DNA of 64,000 nt from Spodoptera frugiperda (lineage: Eukaryota > Arthropoda > Insecta > Lepidoptera > Noctuidae). Below the pieces are notes generated by a model. It made no database searches. It worked only from the letters and a program-made list of their open reading frames with translations, and was not told where the DNA came from. Every line of letters starts with the position of its first letter. Position 1 is the first letter of the stretch. A program made the translations under genes and the position numbers. The stretch is taken from contig NC_064238.1 of the NCBI RefSeq assembly GCF_023101765.2, positions 2,168,001 through 2,232,000 of the forward strand, written 5' to 3'. Shown one piece after another: positions 22,081-34,519 of the stretch.

Positions 22081-22433
22081 TTTATTAACTTGGAATGACA
22101 GATGTGATGTGCATGGAAACTGTAGTGGTAAATATTTTAATAGGAAAATTCTTTATTAGCTTTTTTCACAGTAGTGGAATACGTATAATGTTGAAAAAGA
22201 ATCTATTAACTCATTTAATAACCAGTGTGTTAAAACATTCAAGATTTCAATTTAAATGGTTGAGGTTATGAGAGAGCCGGACTCTGCCATGTGTAGCCTC
22301 TTACGACACCCACGTGAAGAGTGAGGATAGTGACAAAAATTTATTATATTTTGTCGTCGTCACACTAAATAAATAATGACTCGAAAATCGGTTGGCTCAA
22401 GCAATATCAAACTTATTAAGCGACTCTTTATGT

Positions 22434-22531
22434 GGTCCACAAATTGTTGTTTCGGGTCTGAGTATCATTTGTATGGGAAGTTGTATGTTTGTAAATGCAC
22501 CCACGACACAGGAGAAATACAAAGCGCGAGA
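22434..22531 (+). repeat. Dispersed repeat fragment, copy 2
   Basis: Matches the repeat at the left edge of the window (27-115). It is preceded at 22255-22330 by a different repeat-like stretch (CCGGACTCTGCCATGTGTAG, CCACGTGAAGAGTGAGGATA), which together may be the 3' end of a non-LTR element. Confidence 0.6.
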
Positions 22532-22559
22532 CAAAGTTTTTTAAAAAAATCTCGTTGAC

Positions 22560-25500
22560 TAAAACATTTCATACTAACGTTGTGGCTCAAAAAAAATAGC
22601 TATAAAACAAAATAAAACAGTGATAAATCACGGAAAATTACATCTCTAGCGAGCGAGTCATACTATGTAATCTTTATTAGTGGAAACTTTTCACTCCGTA
22701 TTGGTCCCATGCTCCTCGTTGGCTTTACAAATTGTTTAACTGCTCACACATACATGGGAAATAAAGGAACCAAGTCAATATAGCTTGGAAAAACAAACTA
22801 TAGGTTTAAGGTAGTAGGTACTTACTATGTTATTTGATGAATATAAATATTAAACTTAAAATTGAATTATAATTTCTCTCAGTTAGTAAATTACAAAATG
22901 TTTGATGTTTCCAATACGACAAAAAGTCATTTTTTTGTAATCAAATGGTTTTCTTAGTTTTTCTTAATTTTGTAGTACATAACCTCACGGCTGTCTCTTA
23001 TGAGGGTAGGCAGAGACTTAGGAACGCCGATTGCTACGATTCTCTGATACTTATTTCACGCACAATATCATAAAACATTTTTAGAAAACTCTATTTGTAG
23101 ATAATTTCTGACATTATCAAATTGAAAGGTTCGATTGGAAAGGTTCAAAAGTATTTTATTTTTAGACCTTATAATTTTTTACAATAGCAAAAGCAAAGTA
23201 TAAATGAAATTGATAAAGTATCAAAAAAAATTGGACATATTTTTAATAACTTAATAAGTATTTCCTTTATACTTCGACAGTGTAGGCCGAGGTTTAACCA
23301 CTGGCGAAAAGTAGCGTGGGTTCACTGTCCTACACCTACCGAGTACAATTCCACTTTTTAGGTAATTACTTTATGAAGGGGAAGTAAAAAATAAGCAATG
23401 TAATTTTATCATAATTATACAAACTTAATAGTATTTTGCCTCATATATCAATTTAAGTTAGTACTTTATGCTTGACAGTTTCATTACAAAATTTGATGAC
23501 GATATTGTAACGAACGAAATCGGAGTCCTTGTATATACCGATGTTTGTTCATAAATGGTCCTAATATTACCTAGAGGTTAAAGCAATAGTTTCATAATGT
23601 TTCGCTTTTTATTCCTCTAAGAGGTAGACAAAGTTTCCTCATTGACAGATAACTTGTGTAGAGAGGTAGTCAATTACACATGTCCATAAAGTTACTAATA
23701 TTTACACTTCTGCCTGTTCCTTAGTAGAATAAGATCATGGTGTTACCTATCTATATTTTTTTCTAAACAACGAAATGGAAGTGTAATCTCCTAAACTCAC
23801 ACCAGACCTCTAATAAACGTTTAAAATATTTTACATCACGGAAAAAATTAAAAGCGGCCCGCCTTCATATTCAATTAAAACATTATACGGATACTGCGTC
23901 CGTTGGGTTACCTACATACATGTACCCACGTGTTATGTTTCTATGTGATGTTGTAGACCGTAGAATTTTGTACATAATCTAACATACGGTATATATCTAG
24001 TATAAAAACGTCAAGCAAGAATGGTTAAAGTCTATTTAATTATCTTTGTTGTATAAAAATTATAATTACTGATTATAATGTAGTTGTAACTATGTACAAA
24101 ATAACAAACAAACTTTTATTATGTCAATATGTCATGTTTTATTAATAAAATAAAGCTAACAAAATAAAACCAAATCTCACGCAATACCTCAAAAATAGGC
24201 CACAGCCGCCCATCGCCTGCTCAACGTAAGAATTACTTCCAAACTGTAATATGTAATTTATTTGCCATGTATGTTAAATATGGCTTGTTGAAAACTTAAC
24301 AGTAAATGCTGTCGCATGATTCGTAGTAATAAAAACCGGGTTCAATACAAGCGTTACAATTATTTTCATACGCCACCAGCTCATATTTAAACTGATGACT
24401 CAGCGTGAATACTGATATTACTCGTGGTTTACGATCCATTTTATCACGTAATTACTCGATGCTATTAAAAAGATATTTATTATTTGAAAAAATGCAAAAA
24501 TAATTTTACGTCTTCACTGAAACTGTTCTAAAATACACGAATTCTCACTAAATTCGAATCTAACTACCGAAACCTCTGCTCACTGCGCCAGAGTAATTAC
24601 ATTTGCATCTGGATTTCAACAAGGTATCGAATTTCAGCAGCATCTTGTCTACGCCTCTACACCGTAGCCCGGCGCTACGCCGTAGCCGAGTACTACGCCG
24701 TAGCTCAAAGGTTACACGTTTTGAAGTGGTGTTGCTTCCGCCCGATTTTGAGATGACCGGACCTCTTGACTTGAACTACGAGTACGGATAGACAAACACT
24801 GAACTCTATCTTGGAAATAAACAAAGGATTTAATCCGTCTTCTGTTTGCTTTTAAATAATTTTATTCGTGACTTGAATTTGCTTTTTCGTGACTTCTAAG
24901 GTTTTTATATTTAGGTTTGCTCAGGAGAAGATAGAAAAGTGTGTATACATTAAATTTTAGCTTGCGACAATGATGACTAAGAGAAACTATTATCTGTAGA
25001 TATTTAATGATATAAACAAAAATGTAAGGGACAGATTTTTAGAATCGATATTTTTTCGATTACGCCATTATGAAATAAAACACAATATGCTTTAATGTTT
25101 TCCTTTAAATTATCTCGCTTCGATTTACTATAGAATTAGTAACAATAGACCCTTAGTAATTACAACTTTTGAGCTTTTAGTTAAAACAAAAAGTAGGTAG
25201 GAACACAAAGGTTTCGTGTGTCTAACTACAGTTCGCTTATCAACGTTGATTTTGTTCTTATCAGATATTCATAATTACTGGCTTTTAAAAGTAATGAAAT
25301 AATTGGAACGCTGCCAATTAACCTAGATGAGTTTGACTAAAAGTAAATATAGTTTAGTAGTACATACATATGTATGTAATTTAGTTACATACAGTTACTC
25401 GTGTAACCTATGTTAGTGGCTCACGAATTGATTAATTTAAAAGGATAAATTATACACGAGGAACTTGTAATTTTGTAGTTAGTTCCATGAACTGGTTCAG

Positions 25501-27520
25501 TAAACATTTTCCTCATATTATGTTATTATAGGAAATTAATTTTGTATTTATACCTATGTGCCAACATTAAAATTTTTACTTATAACGGAAAATATTATGT
25601 TCTTTCAAATCCTTTAGCAGACAATAAAAAGTCCATGGGCTATTGCTAATAATCGAACCCGAAGCTCTCAGCTTATAGCTGAAACTAAAATAAAATTAAA
25701 TATCAACTTCATTTCATTTAAATTTTTCTATAGAACATCACCTCAAGCACGCCAAAACAAGCCAATTTAATATGAAACAAACGTCAACCGTCAAAACAAC
25801 GCACGGACGGTCCAAGCCTAAACCACTAACAATAAATGTGTAGTCATCAACAATGATTCACAGAATACGGCCGTAGGGTTGATATACACCACCTCTGAGC
25901 TAAGATACAACTACGCTAGTGACCGCAAGAGGGCGCCCTCAACGCCATGATATACTGTTATTGGCCCTCGGCCCTTCGGTCAAATGAATGGTCAGACACG
26001 AGTCTAGATATGACTAATGGTTTATAATAAAGCTGATGTCGTACACGAGGATAGAGTTAACTAGTTTGGGTGCAGCCGAGATAAATATGAAATGGTGATA
26101 AGTGTGAGGCTTCTTAGCATCATGTCATTGTTACATTGCTATCTAGTAAGTTTGATTTTACATTACCCCAACACTAATATGTTAAGTCGTTGGCACTGTA
26201 ATTCTTGGTACTTGGTTACTGTAATTCAATATGCTAATTTAAGTAATTGACATTGACATTGAATTAAGGATACATTTTCCTGATCTAGAAAGATCTAGTT
26301 TATTTTTAAATATGCAAGATTTCGGAACCCTATTGGGTAACTTTGACACAAACTTTTAGACCAATGAAAAACTAATATACGCTTTGTTCTGGATTCCTAA
26401 TGAAAGAAACCCGATCTTAATGATACACACAACAAACTAAAAATAAACACACAAACAAAAGCATCTAAATAACACTTAAGTAAAGTAGCAATGTTCAGTG
26501 TTCAGTGTTCAGTCAAACTCCGAACTAAGTTCAGTATTCTGAGCAGCGTGTTCGCTAAGTGATATGCACTCTTAACTTTTTGGTCGTAGCTTCATCAGTT
26601 CGGGAGACAGATGCTCTCTGGATGCACTTCTTGAAACAAAGTGACAAAATTAAAGCTAGCCTTCTTTAGTCTCGTTTTCATACAAAAATACTAATATTTA
26701 TACATTAAGCGTTACCATTTTTTATTAAGCGTTTGTAGACAAATGGAATAATGAATATCGAAATTAATTATATTATATGTAAACTTGGAGTTATAAAATA
26801 ATTAACATATCGTTGAAAATAGACACTACATAACTAAACACAGAACCGATGACAAGGTACAATCGGAATGAATTACAAAAACATGTTTTATGCAAATATC
26901 ACCGCACGGCGTATTCCCCAAACATTTTTAAAATCGTTTAAAATCATTAAGTAAGAACCTTCGTTTTAAGGTAGCTAGTTATACCAGACACGTATGCACA
27001 TAGCAAGTGTATGTACATACTAAACTTAATCAAAATTACTACTTATCTCTACTTCTAAAACGTTTGTATGAAAAATGGCGGCGAGCAAACATTATGAAGG
27101 TGCCAGAGAAAACGTTTTAAACTAATTACTGTCACAGTGGCAGCTGAGTGCGACTGCTAGACTGCTAGTCTGCTGGGCGAGGGCTGCTCTTTACTTACGT
27201 TTTTATGTAAACGTGGACGCAAGGTACATTTATCTTTGTGACCGTTATTCCCAGCCATTAAGCGATTCTTCGTTTAGAAAATTGTTTTGTTTATATTTTT
27301 TGTGAAAATGTTACTGTTTTTTTTTGTGTAAATCTTTAAATTGGTAAGGTAATTTCAAGTTGCTGTATGTAAGCAAGCCCTAAGCAAGTTCAATGCGGTG
27401 ATTAATGTCTATTCTTTCTTTGAATGAGTGATAAGGGGGCTTTGTTTAGTAGCGGGAGGGCAGAAGACTAGTCATATTAGATACCTAAGTAATTAACTTT
27501 TTTTATATTTGATAGACCGA
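22560..27520. other. Gene-free region
   Basis: No exon or RNA gene is supported. It holds a SINE-tail-like scrap at 22980-23030 (AACCTCACGGCTGTCTCTTA), the boxed repeat at 24657-24704, a triple GTTCAGT at about 26490-26512, and otherwise AT-rich unique-looking DNA. Confidence 0.4.
24657..24704. repeat. Three 12-bp palindromic boxes at exact 18-bp spacing
   Basis: CTACACCGTAGC (24657-24668), CTACGCCGTAGC (24675-24686) and CTACGCCGTAGC (24693-24704). The core CTACG-C-CGTAG is a perfect inverted repeat in two of the three. The 18-bp step equals six codons, and a 62-codon open frame (24603-24791) crosses it, but that frame has no recognised domain or splice context. Confidence 0.6.
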
Positions 27521-27524
27521 CGTT

Positions 27525-27600
27525 TGGTAAGTGATGATGCGGCCTACGATGGAGCTCGTCTGCCCATAAGTAACCTATTCACTCGGGCCGCGAAGAAACT
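27525..27600 (+). repeat. SINE-like fragment, family S5
   Basis: TGGTAAGTGATGATGCGGCC, CGATGGAGC, AACCTATTCACTCGGGCC; the same string of words recurs at 43690-43785. Confidence 0.5.
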
Positions 27601-28081
27601 ATTTAATTTAACAATTTCTAGACTTTGTTCAGTTTTAAGCAGATTTTAAGCAGATAAACATATCCCAATATTAATATGTATTAATAAATTCTTCGTAAAC
27701 GTCACTCATATAGACTCACACATTTTTTTTATTTTTTAACAAACTTCAATCTGTCTACTGTACTATGAAAGTTGTCATTGCTGTAACAGTTTTTTTGTTT
27801 GTTCTAAGACGAATTTTAATTAGGAGAGGAGTGTTTACAAGTTTTCAAAGTTTACAACGTTTACTTTTTGAGGTCGTGCCGTAGGGCGAATGGACGATGT
27901 GACCTCGACCTTTTTGACACTTCAACAGAACTAATTAGGACCTCGTCAATACAAACAAGATCATTAAGATTGTTACCTTGATACTGTGAGCTGATAAGAA
28001 GTGGTATGTAATTTATTTTGTTTGTTAACAACAACCATTCGTTATTTGTTAACGAAAGGTTCTAAAAATGTAAATTTTGTG

Positions 28082-28176
28082 ATCCTGTGACTCCTCTGGT
28101 TTTGCGGGTGTCCATGATCGCTTACCTGATGCTTACATGAGGTGAATCGTCCGGTCGTTTGCCACATAAAAAAAAA
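28082..28176 (-). mobile_element. SINE fragment (CACCTGATGGTAAG family)
   Basis: Reverse orientation: TGTGACTCCTCTGGTTTTGC, GGGTGTCCATG, GCTTACATGAGGTGAATCGT, GTCGTTTGCCACATAAAAAA. Carries a small internal duplication (TTACCTGATGCTTACATGA) relative to other copies. Confidence 0.65.
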
Positions 28177-29379
28177 ATGTATATAAACGGATTACCTGTT
28201 GGTTTTGACACATTTTTAACTCCCTATCCCCCAGCCTCTGTGCATTGTTGAGATGTAGGAAGGAGGGAAGTAATAAATAAAAGTACTCGAATACAATAAG
28301 ACTTTTAATTATTAATCAAAATACAAAACAATACAGGTTCTCCTTGTTAACTTCACATTTTTTGTTACATGTAAAGACAATAGTCGTTTGAGTGTTTATA
28401 GATGGCACTGATCCGGACTCCGTACTCATTACCTATCCCATAAAAAAATCTGAAAAAGGAAAAGTATGTTTGTAATATAATATAATAACTTTTTATTAAT
28501 ACGTTCCTTTCGAAACTTACTGTATTGTATCACTGTCATAAATCAAACTACGCATACCATTTCCAATGTACTATGTAAGACTAAAACTTAATTGAAACCA
28601 GAGATCAAGCTCAAATCAAAATAGTTTTAACTAAAACTGAAGCAACAATGTTGTTTTATTGCTGGGATCTCGCACGTTCTTATTTAATTGAATGCTGAAC
28701 TTTCTAGCTGTCCCTTATGTATCAACGTGAATGTATCGTCTTTTAAGTCTAGTTTCTTACCCAAAGATATAAATGAGACTTCTGTATTCGATCAACCCAA
28801 AGCATTACTCCAAACAATGCCTAATGTTATCAGTATTGATAATAACAAGACGCTAAAAATCTGTGAAACTGATCCGTGGGTAATCCGGACTGATGACAGA
28901 ATGGAATACATATTGACGCCACACTCACCAACCCTGCTCTGTCAGAAGGTGTTGTAAGAGCCGATTAAAGGACTACACATTTTGCGGAGACGGGGTAACA
29001 GCACTTTCTAGATTTACCACTTTCCTTGATGGTTAAAGTGGTTCTAGACGAATATAACAGTTGGTATGATGACATTTAAAAAAAACATAGCGACACAAAA
29101 ACATATTTATTGTTTTAAAAGCATAAGTTAACATTTTAAACTATATTCCATGCTTGTAGATCAGACTTTAAAAAACATTTTACCAACTTGCAAAGTTCTC
29201 GTGTAACTTGTCTTTAACTTTCGATATTCTTAGACAATTTTTAACAAAAAGAAAAACGAAACTTTTTAAATATCTATTCAAAACAAAATTAGTTTTATAA
29301 TTTGTTATGAAAAGTCGAATTGAGGACGTTCGACGTTGTAGTTTACATCAGTTATATTAGAGATCATTTTCAGTTGTTT

Positions 29380-29595
29380 TCCCCGTTCCTATATTCCTGC
29401 TTTTCGAGCCGGAGCCCTGGTAAGCCAGCTAAGTAGTTCGCAGCTTCAGATCGGGTGTCAGCCCTACTCGGCCCTATCTGTGGTGGTCTGATGGCTCTTT
29501 GAGGAGGAACGCGACCGCCGATACGGGTCTAGTTCTGATCGCCCGACCAGCCAACAGGCGAGCTATCCTTGCTCGTCGTCTGCAGATCCAAGATC
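29380..29595 (-). mobile_element. SINE (CGGCTCGAAAAGCAGG family), long copy
   Basis: CCCGTTCCTATATTCCTGCT-TTTCGAGCCGGAGCCCTGG, then GTAGTTCGCAGCTTCAGATC and CTATCTGTGGTGGTCTGATG. The extra distal part (GAGGAACGCGACC...) matches, inverted, the head of the copy at 59135, so this shows the longer form of the family. Confidence 0.7.
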
Positions 29596-30404
29596 AACCT
29601 ACCTCGTTACCTTAAGTATACCATATATTCTGTTTATTTAACGATCAAAGTTACAGCAAAACTCGTTTAAAGTTATATTATACTGTCAGTCTATTGATTC
29701 TAAAAGGAACAAAAACTTAAATACCATTTCGAAATTACTTTCATCAGTCTCTGAAAAATCTTACCAATATTAATTAACGGAATACTTTTTACTATTCGTT
29801 CTCCCACGACCATTCGACCAATTAAACTGGTTCACTTAAGTAACCTATCGTGTTCAATGAATCGCACTGATTTACTCTAGTCTTGTATTTTATTTTTCTA
29901 CGTCTCTTGCAATAGAATTTACTCAGGTGTATTTCAAGCAATAACATCGGTAAAGGACATCTTTACTTTAATGTTAATAGCAATATAAATTGTACACATT
30001 ACATTTTAAAGGCTTTATAATATTTGTAAGTTTTTTTTTAATAAGTACACTAGGATTTACTCCTGAGTCGTGGGTGCGGTTACAAACATATAATTTCACA
30101 TACACGTTACACTCAGACTCAAAATAACAATTTGTGGGTCATACAAACGGATGCTCCATACTGTACATTTCCAAACTCTGCAATATTAGGTTTTGAAACC
30201 CTTTGTTTGTAAACACATACAAACACGTTGTAAACACTTACAACAATACAACCAATGATAACACCCTATAACGAAAAAAGAAACAATTTTCTCCATCCTA
30301 AACATCTGAGACTGAAACTAGTAATCACCGCACATAAACCGCAGTACACACAATCAGTACATATGGGAAATGGTATTAACTAACTACTCGTTACCTCAAG
30401 TAAA

Positions 30405-30490
30405 TAGAATCTGCACGCCGCGGCCGCACGACGAACGCGCCGCGACTAATTGATCAGCTAATTTGAGTATCGCAGGTGTGCACGCGCCTT
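30405..30490. other. CpG-rich unique island
   Basis: CACGCCGCGGCCGCACGACG followed by GCGCCGCGACTAATTGATCA-GCTAATTTG. Dense CpG in AT-rich DNA, next to a near-palindromic pair of TAATT homeodomain-type cores. It matches no repeat in the window. Could be an enhancer or promoter; nothing transcribed is visible. Confidence 0.3.
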
Positions 30491-30615
30491 TATGAATTAT
30501 AAACAGTTATGTTCTTGATTTCCATTAGTTAGATACATCGAAAATGTTTCGTTGTATATGTTGTGTCAATTTGACAATTGTATGGATTGGTCTATTGTTT
30601 GTATAGTAGCTTTTA

Positions 30616-30700
30616 AACACGGTTTCCTGTGAGACCGTGGTATCATTCCGGTCGAGCCGGCCCACCCATGGCGAAGCATGGTTCTCCCATCATACTTAAC
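30616..30700 (+). repeat. SINE tail fragment
   Basis: TTCCTGTGAGACCGTGGTAT, CCGGTCGAGCCGGCCCA and GCGAAGCATGGTTCTCCCAT match the 3' portion of the full-length SINE at 62708-63035. Confidence 0.65.
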
Positions 30701-31169
30701 AGCTTCAAAGATTCCTGTCAAATGTGTAGTCCTTTATTCCTAAACAGTGGCTGGTGTCAAATTTATTCTTCCCTTTTGTTACCACATCCAACACGGCACG
30801 ATGGCGCTTAATAAATTCTAACTTAAATTAATATTTCAAGTTAGAAAGTCAAGAACTATAAATACAACTTTAAAAAAATATAACGTTTCTCCTTAAGTAA
30901 TTTAGCTTGGATTTTACACTATATCTTTACTTTAACTTAACTAAGACTTTAACGTCTGCAAAGTGTTAAGTAAACTGAAACTTGTTACAACTTAATTTGC
31001 TTGAACTTACAAATACAGTTACGTGTTGAAAACATTGCTGAAATATTGTTCTTTACCATTTATACATATGTGTGTAGGTAAATTAGAGTTTACGTTAGTA
31101 ATCAAATATTTAGGCCAAAGTTTTCTTATAAATCTACATACATAATATAAGCAAAAAAATTTTATGGTT

Positions 31170-31275
31170 TTATTGTAACTTTCGTGAGACATACGGTACT
31201 GTATTAATTATTATGTTATCGGCTTACTCACGTAACTGTTTGAATAGGAACTCGACTAGTTTCAAGCCATGCTAG
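31170..31275. mobile_element. TIR-bearing repeat, family M2, partial
   Basis: Terminal TTGTAACTTTCGTGAGACAT, then GGCTTACTCACGTAACTG and ACTCGACTAGTTTCAAGCCA. Same terminus as 40110; rearranged relative to the copy at 56236. Confidence 0.6.
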
Positions 31276-31839
31276 AGGATACGAAGATCTTTTATAAATG
31301 TTTCTTCATGTACAATTGTACATGATCTGCCATCCACGTCCTGGAAAACTAAACGACAATATCAATTAAGATTTTTTCAATTTGTTTATAAATAAAAGAA
31401 ATCACACCTACAAGACACCTAGATCCATTGATTTAATGATAAAATTAACACGAGGATAATTAATTGTAACAAAATGAGGATTATAAGATGTTATTTTATT
31501 CCTAACATTTAATAGCTAAGCTAGACACTGGCCTCCATGGAACAGGGTCGTATATAATAAAACTTCACACTTAACAGTTACAATACGTAAACAAAGAAAC
31601 AATTACTTTCTAATTCCCGTGTTAAATATTTAATAACATCAACAGTACATCACTGGCATTCAGAGTCACACCCCTAAATTCAATGTTCCACTTGACTGCC
31701 CTAAACCAAAATTCACACATAACTTCCAACAAGCAAAAGTGTGACCTCAAGTCCCCTACCAATTGCCCAATTGCGTCGAATCAAATCGTTGGCTACCATT
31801 CCTATCACTAGTTGTTTATCACTCGCCCGAGGCGATTCG

Positions 31840-31990
31840 ACCTCCAACGAAATAATTTCGCCAAATGACGTTTAGGCGCCGAAAACGTCGGAAAACGTCG
31901 GTAATTGCCCTCTCGCTATATAAATTGGCTGAGTGTGTTACCGGCAGTGGGAAGGGCTGAGGTTCTAACTAAGAAATCTCGAATTATATA
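31840..31990 (+). promoter_or_regulatory. Candidate core promoter (TATA + initiator)
   Basis: TATATAAA at 31917-31924 is followed, with the A at 31946, by GGCAGTGG, an arthropod CAGT-type initiator about 28 bp from the TATA box, the canonical distance. Upstream is a tandem decamer GAAAACGTCG x2 (31881-31900) and a GC-richer segment. Downstream no coding start is visible; GT donors at about 32006 could end a non-coding first exon. Prediction only. Confidence 0.35.
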
Positions 31991-32369
31991 GACGAGGCTT
32001 TAAGGTTAGGAAGTAAAGAATAAGAAGAAAAAGTACGTTTCTATTCTCTCTGTATTCTCAAGAAGAACATTCAGGATGATGTTCCGTTGCAATCTGCTCA
32101 CTAAAAGACCTTATTGATCTTATTAAACTCATAACAAAATATTGAGTTGACGTTTTGTAAATTGAAAGTAACACCTTCACAAGAAAGAAGAGACAATAAT
32201 ATCTATCAATAAAAACAAGATAAACATTTTACCGTTTTCTTCTGCAGTTTTCTCTTAATCCTCATAACATAAAATAAACAAATTGATTTAAAACAAATAA
32301 CTATCTCACGAGTCACAAACTGTAACAGTTTCGTTCGAGAACTAAAAGTACCGATGTTTAGTAGCACTC

Positions 32370-32482
32370 CTGCAAATGAGGTTTGTCGATGGAGCTGGGG
32401 CGGTGCTTCGCGCAATTACCGCGCACCAGCGGGGCGCCACCGTCGCTCGCGCTGCACAGGAATTTATGGCAGGCGCGTGTCA
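32370..32482. other. GC-rich unique island
   Basis: GGAGCTGGGGCGGTGCTTCG, CGCACCAGCGGGGCGCCACC and GTCGCTCGCGCTGCACAGG lie in otherwise AT-rich DNA, matching no repeat here. A 72-codon plus-strand open frame spans it without a recognisable domain. Confidence 0.3.
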
Positions 32483-32705
32483 AACACATTTTTACAGAAT
32501 AAAAAAATATATTACGTAAATGTTTGGAGAACATTTAATTTCGGGGTGTTAATAAGTCGTAATGGGTTATAATGAATTGTAGAATAATTAGCTTTTGATA
32601 TCTAAAGTACTGTTTGTTATAAAGAAAAACATTATTTAATGTTTATACATTATTTGATGTAAACATAGAAATAGAAAATAAAGACATACAATACGAATTT
32701 AACTG

Positions 32706-32813
32706 CCGCACTCAGACACATTTAATGACTACTTAAACTATTCCTTAGTAACAATTTTGTATCGAAAACAATTGCTAAGGACTGAGTTAAGTCACCATTA
32801 AATGACTGTGAGT
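32706..32813. mobile_element. Palindromic MITE, family M1 copy 2
   Basis: CACTCAGACACATTTAATGA...CACCATTAAATGACTGTGAGTA inverted ends around AATTTTGTATCGAAAACAAT; same family as 12903-13012. Confidence 0.75.
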
Positions 32814-33326
32814 AAATATCGATAAAGTACCAACGAAACACTACTAAAAAAATCCACGAACAAAAATAACAACAACAATAAAAAATGACAATAAATAAAA
32901 CCTATTGTCGCAAAAAACCCCCGTAATGGAAAATAAACCTTATAATAAAAATATAACGTACATAATTCTTTTTCAGACATAAAGACTCAACCCGTAAATA
33001 CAGTTGTACATTAGTTGAGCCTCAAGTTATTATGACTGGTTATTTGTTGGGGTTTTCTCGTCCCTAGCAGTCATATAAAGTCGTGCGATGGAATTTACGG
33101 GGCCGCTGTGCTCGTGGCATTCTCGAGTTAATTCACCAAACATTATGTGCATCGCATTCATAGGGTTAAGAATTTTTATTCGTGTCCCTTTTTTAAATGT
33201 GGAATTTTGTTGAATATTTTGTTTGATTGCGTTAGGTTAGTTCTGTGAGAGTTTGGTTTAACGTAATAAACATAACATTATACAACTATAACAATGTAAC
33301 ATTCATATTCGCCAGTTATGTTATTA

Positions 33327-33480
33327 CTAGCTTCTGCCTGCTGCTTTACCTGCGTTGTCAATGACGGCTCTGTCAAAAGAGAAGAATTTAGTTTCTAATT
33401 AAATGCACGTGCTAAATTGGCGCCCAACGTGGGGCACGTGCAATTTACAATGACACGTCATTGACACCGTCACATGCTTA
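33327..33480. repeat. Orphan retroelement primer-site-like sequence and possible Helitron terminus
   Basis: TGGCGCCCAACGTGGGGC at 33419-33436 looks like a tRNA-primer binding site of an insect LTR element, but no LTR pair surrounds it. It is instead enclosed by the inverted word GCACGTGC. At 33327-33330 a CTAG followed on the minus strand by T, with CTTCTGCCTG next to it, resembles the Helitron 3' ends at 14165 and 15175. Probably decayed transposon DNA. Confidence 0.4.
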
Positions 33481-33517
33481 GTGTCTAATATTGAAGCCGG
33501 CAACTAATTTATATCAT

Positions 33518-33790
33518 TCTGCCTTTAATCCCCAAAGGGGTAGGCAGAGGTGCACATTATGGCTTGTAATAGCACTGTACAATGTATACCTACCTTTCAC
33601 AATTTATGTTGTAAGTCCCATGTAATAGGTGATGAGCCTATTGCCATATAACGGTCACATTTCTAGACTCCATGATACTATTGAGACATTTTCGAAAAAC
33701 CGAAAAAATAACCAAGTAATACTTCGACCGACTCGGGAAACGAACCCGAGATCCCTTGCCCCGCATACAGCTTATCTTAGTCAATAGTAC
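33518..33790 (-). mobile_element. tRNA-derived SINE, near full length
   Basis: Reverse of the copy at 12508: CCCCAAAGGGGTAGGCAGAG, then AATAGGTGATGAGCCTATTG and ACTCGGGAAACGAACCCGAG (the B-box region reversed). Confidence 0.7.
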
Positions 33791-34377
33791 AATCAATATA
33801 ATACTTTAACTCTTATACTTTGGAAAAGCTACTGAACCGGTAAGCATCAAAGCTGTGTAATTGTGTATCGCTTCCCAATACAAATGGTTTCCAATTGTTT
33901 CTCGAAATGACAACTCATTCAAGATTTCGCTGCTCCAATTCTCTTTAGTAAAACCTCAGACTTACATAATATCAGGACCGCGAAGCAATCTTCGGCTGTT
34001 TGCGTTTCAAGGTTCATGAACCTCTTTATCCTTTATGATATGTTTAAACAACGTGGATAATAAGTAAAAGAGTCTAGAATAATTGTAATGTATTTAACAC
34101 AAGGGTCTTTTATACCCTGAAGGGATGTATACTATATCTACACAATACAACTCACACATTTCAACAGTCAGTTAAAAGTAAAAGGGGTTATTACCATGCA
34201 CCGAGTACAGTTTCAAACTCAGTATTATGGAAAAACCAAAAAATACTTAATAATACTTTGCCTGACTGAATCGAGCCGAAAACCCCTTGCTCTGTATTTA
34301 CACTTGCGATCACGCGACCAACGCAGCAGTTATAGCTATATACCTAATATTCGCCAACACAAAACAAACAAGTCAGT

Positions 34378-34515
34378 AGCAGCGTGACAATCGCCGCGTC
34401 GTATTATGTCGCGGAATGCTGCTCATGAACATGACTCTCTAGCATGGCTTAAAACTAGTAAAATTACTCGTCAAACATAATAATTAATTTAGTATATCAC
34501 ACGAAAGTTATAACA
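34378..34515. mobile_element. TIR-bearing repeat, family M2, next to the gypsy insertion
   Basis: CAGCGTGACAATCGCCGCGT, GGCTTAAAACTAGTAAAATT and a terminal CACGAAAGTTATAACAAAAA that runs straight into the gypsy target site. The copy at 40110 shares these words, so the LTR element landed at the very end of an older MITE. Confidence 0.65.
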
Positions 34516-34519
34516 AAAA

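Noticed and set aside
28688..28957. 89-codon plus-strand open frame
   Set aside because: The composition is not implausible, but the downstream DNA (GCGGAGACGGGGTAACAGCA region) looks like transposon debris and no domain is recognised.
31881..31900. CRISPR-like or operator repeat (GAAAACGTCG twice)
   Set aside because: Only two adjacent decamers in eukaryotic DNA; noted as part of the candidate promoter only.
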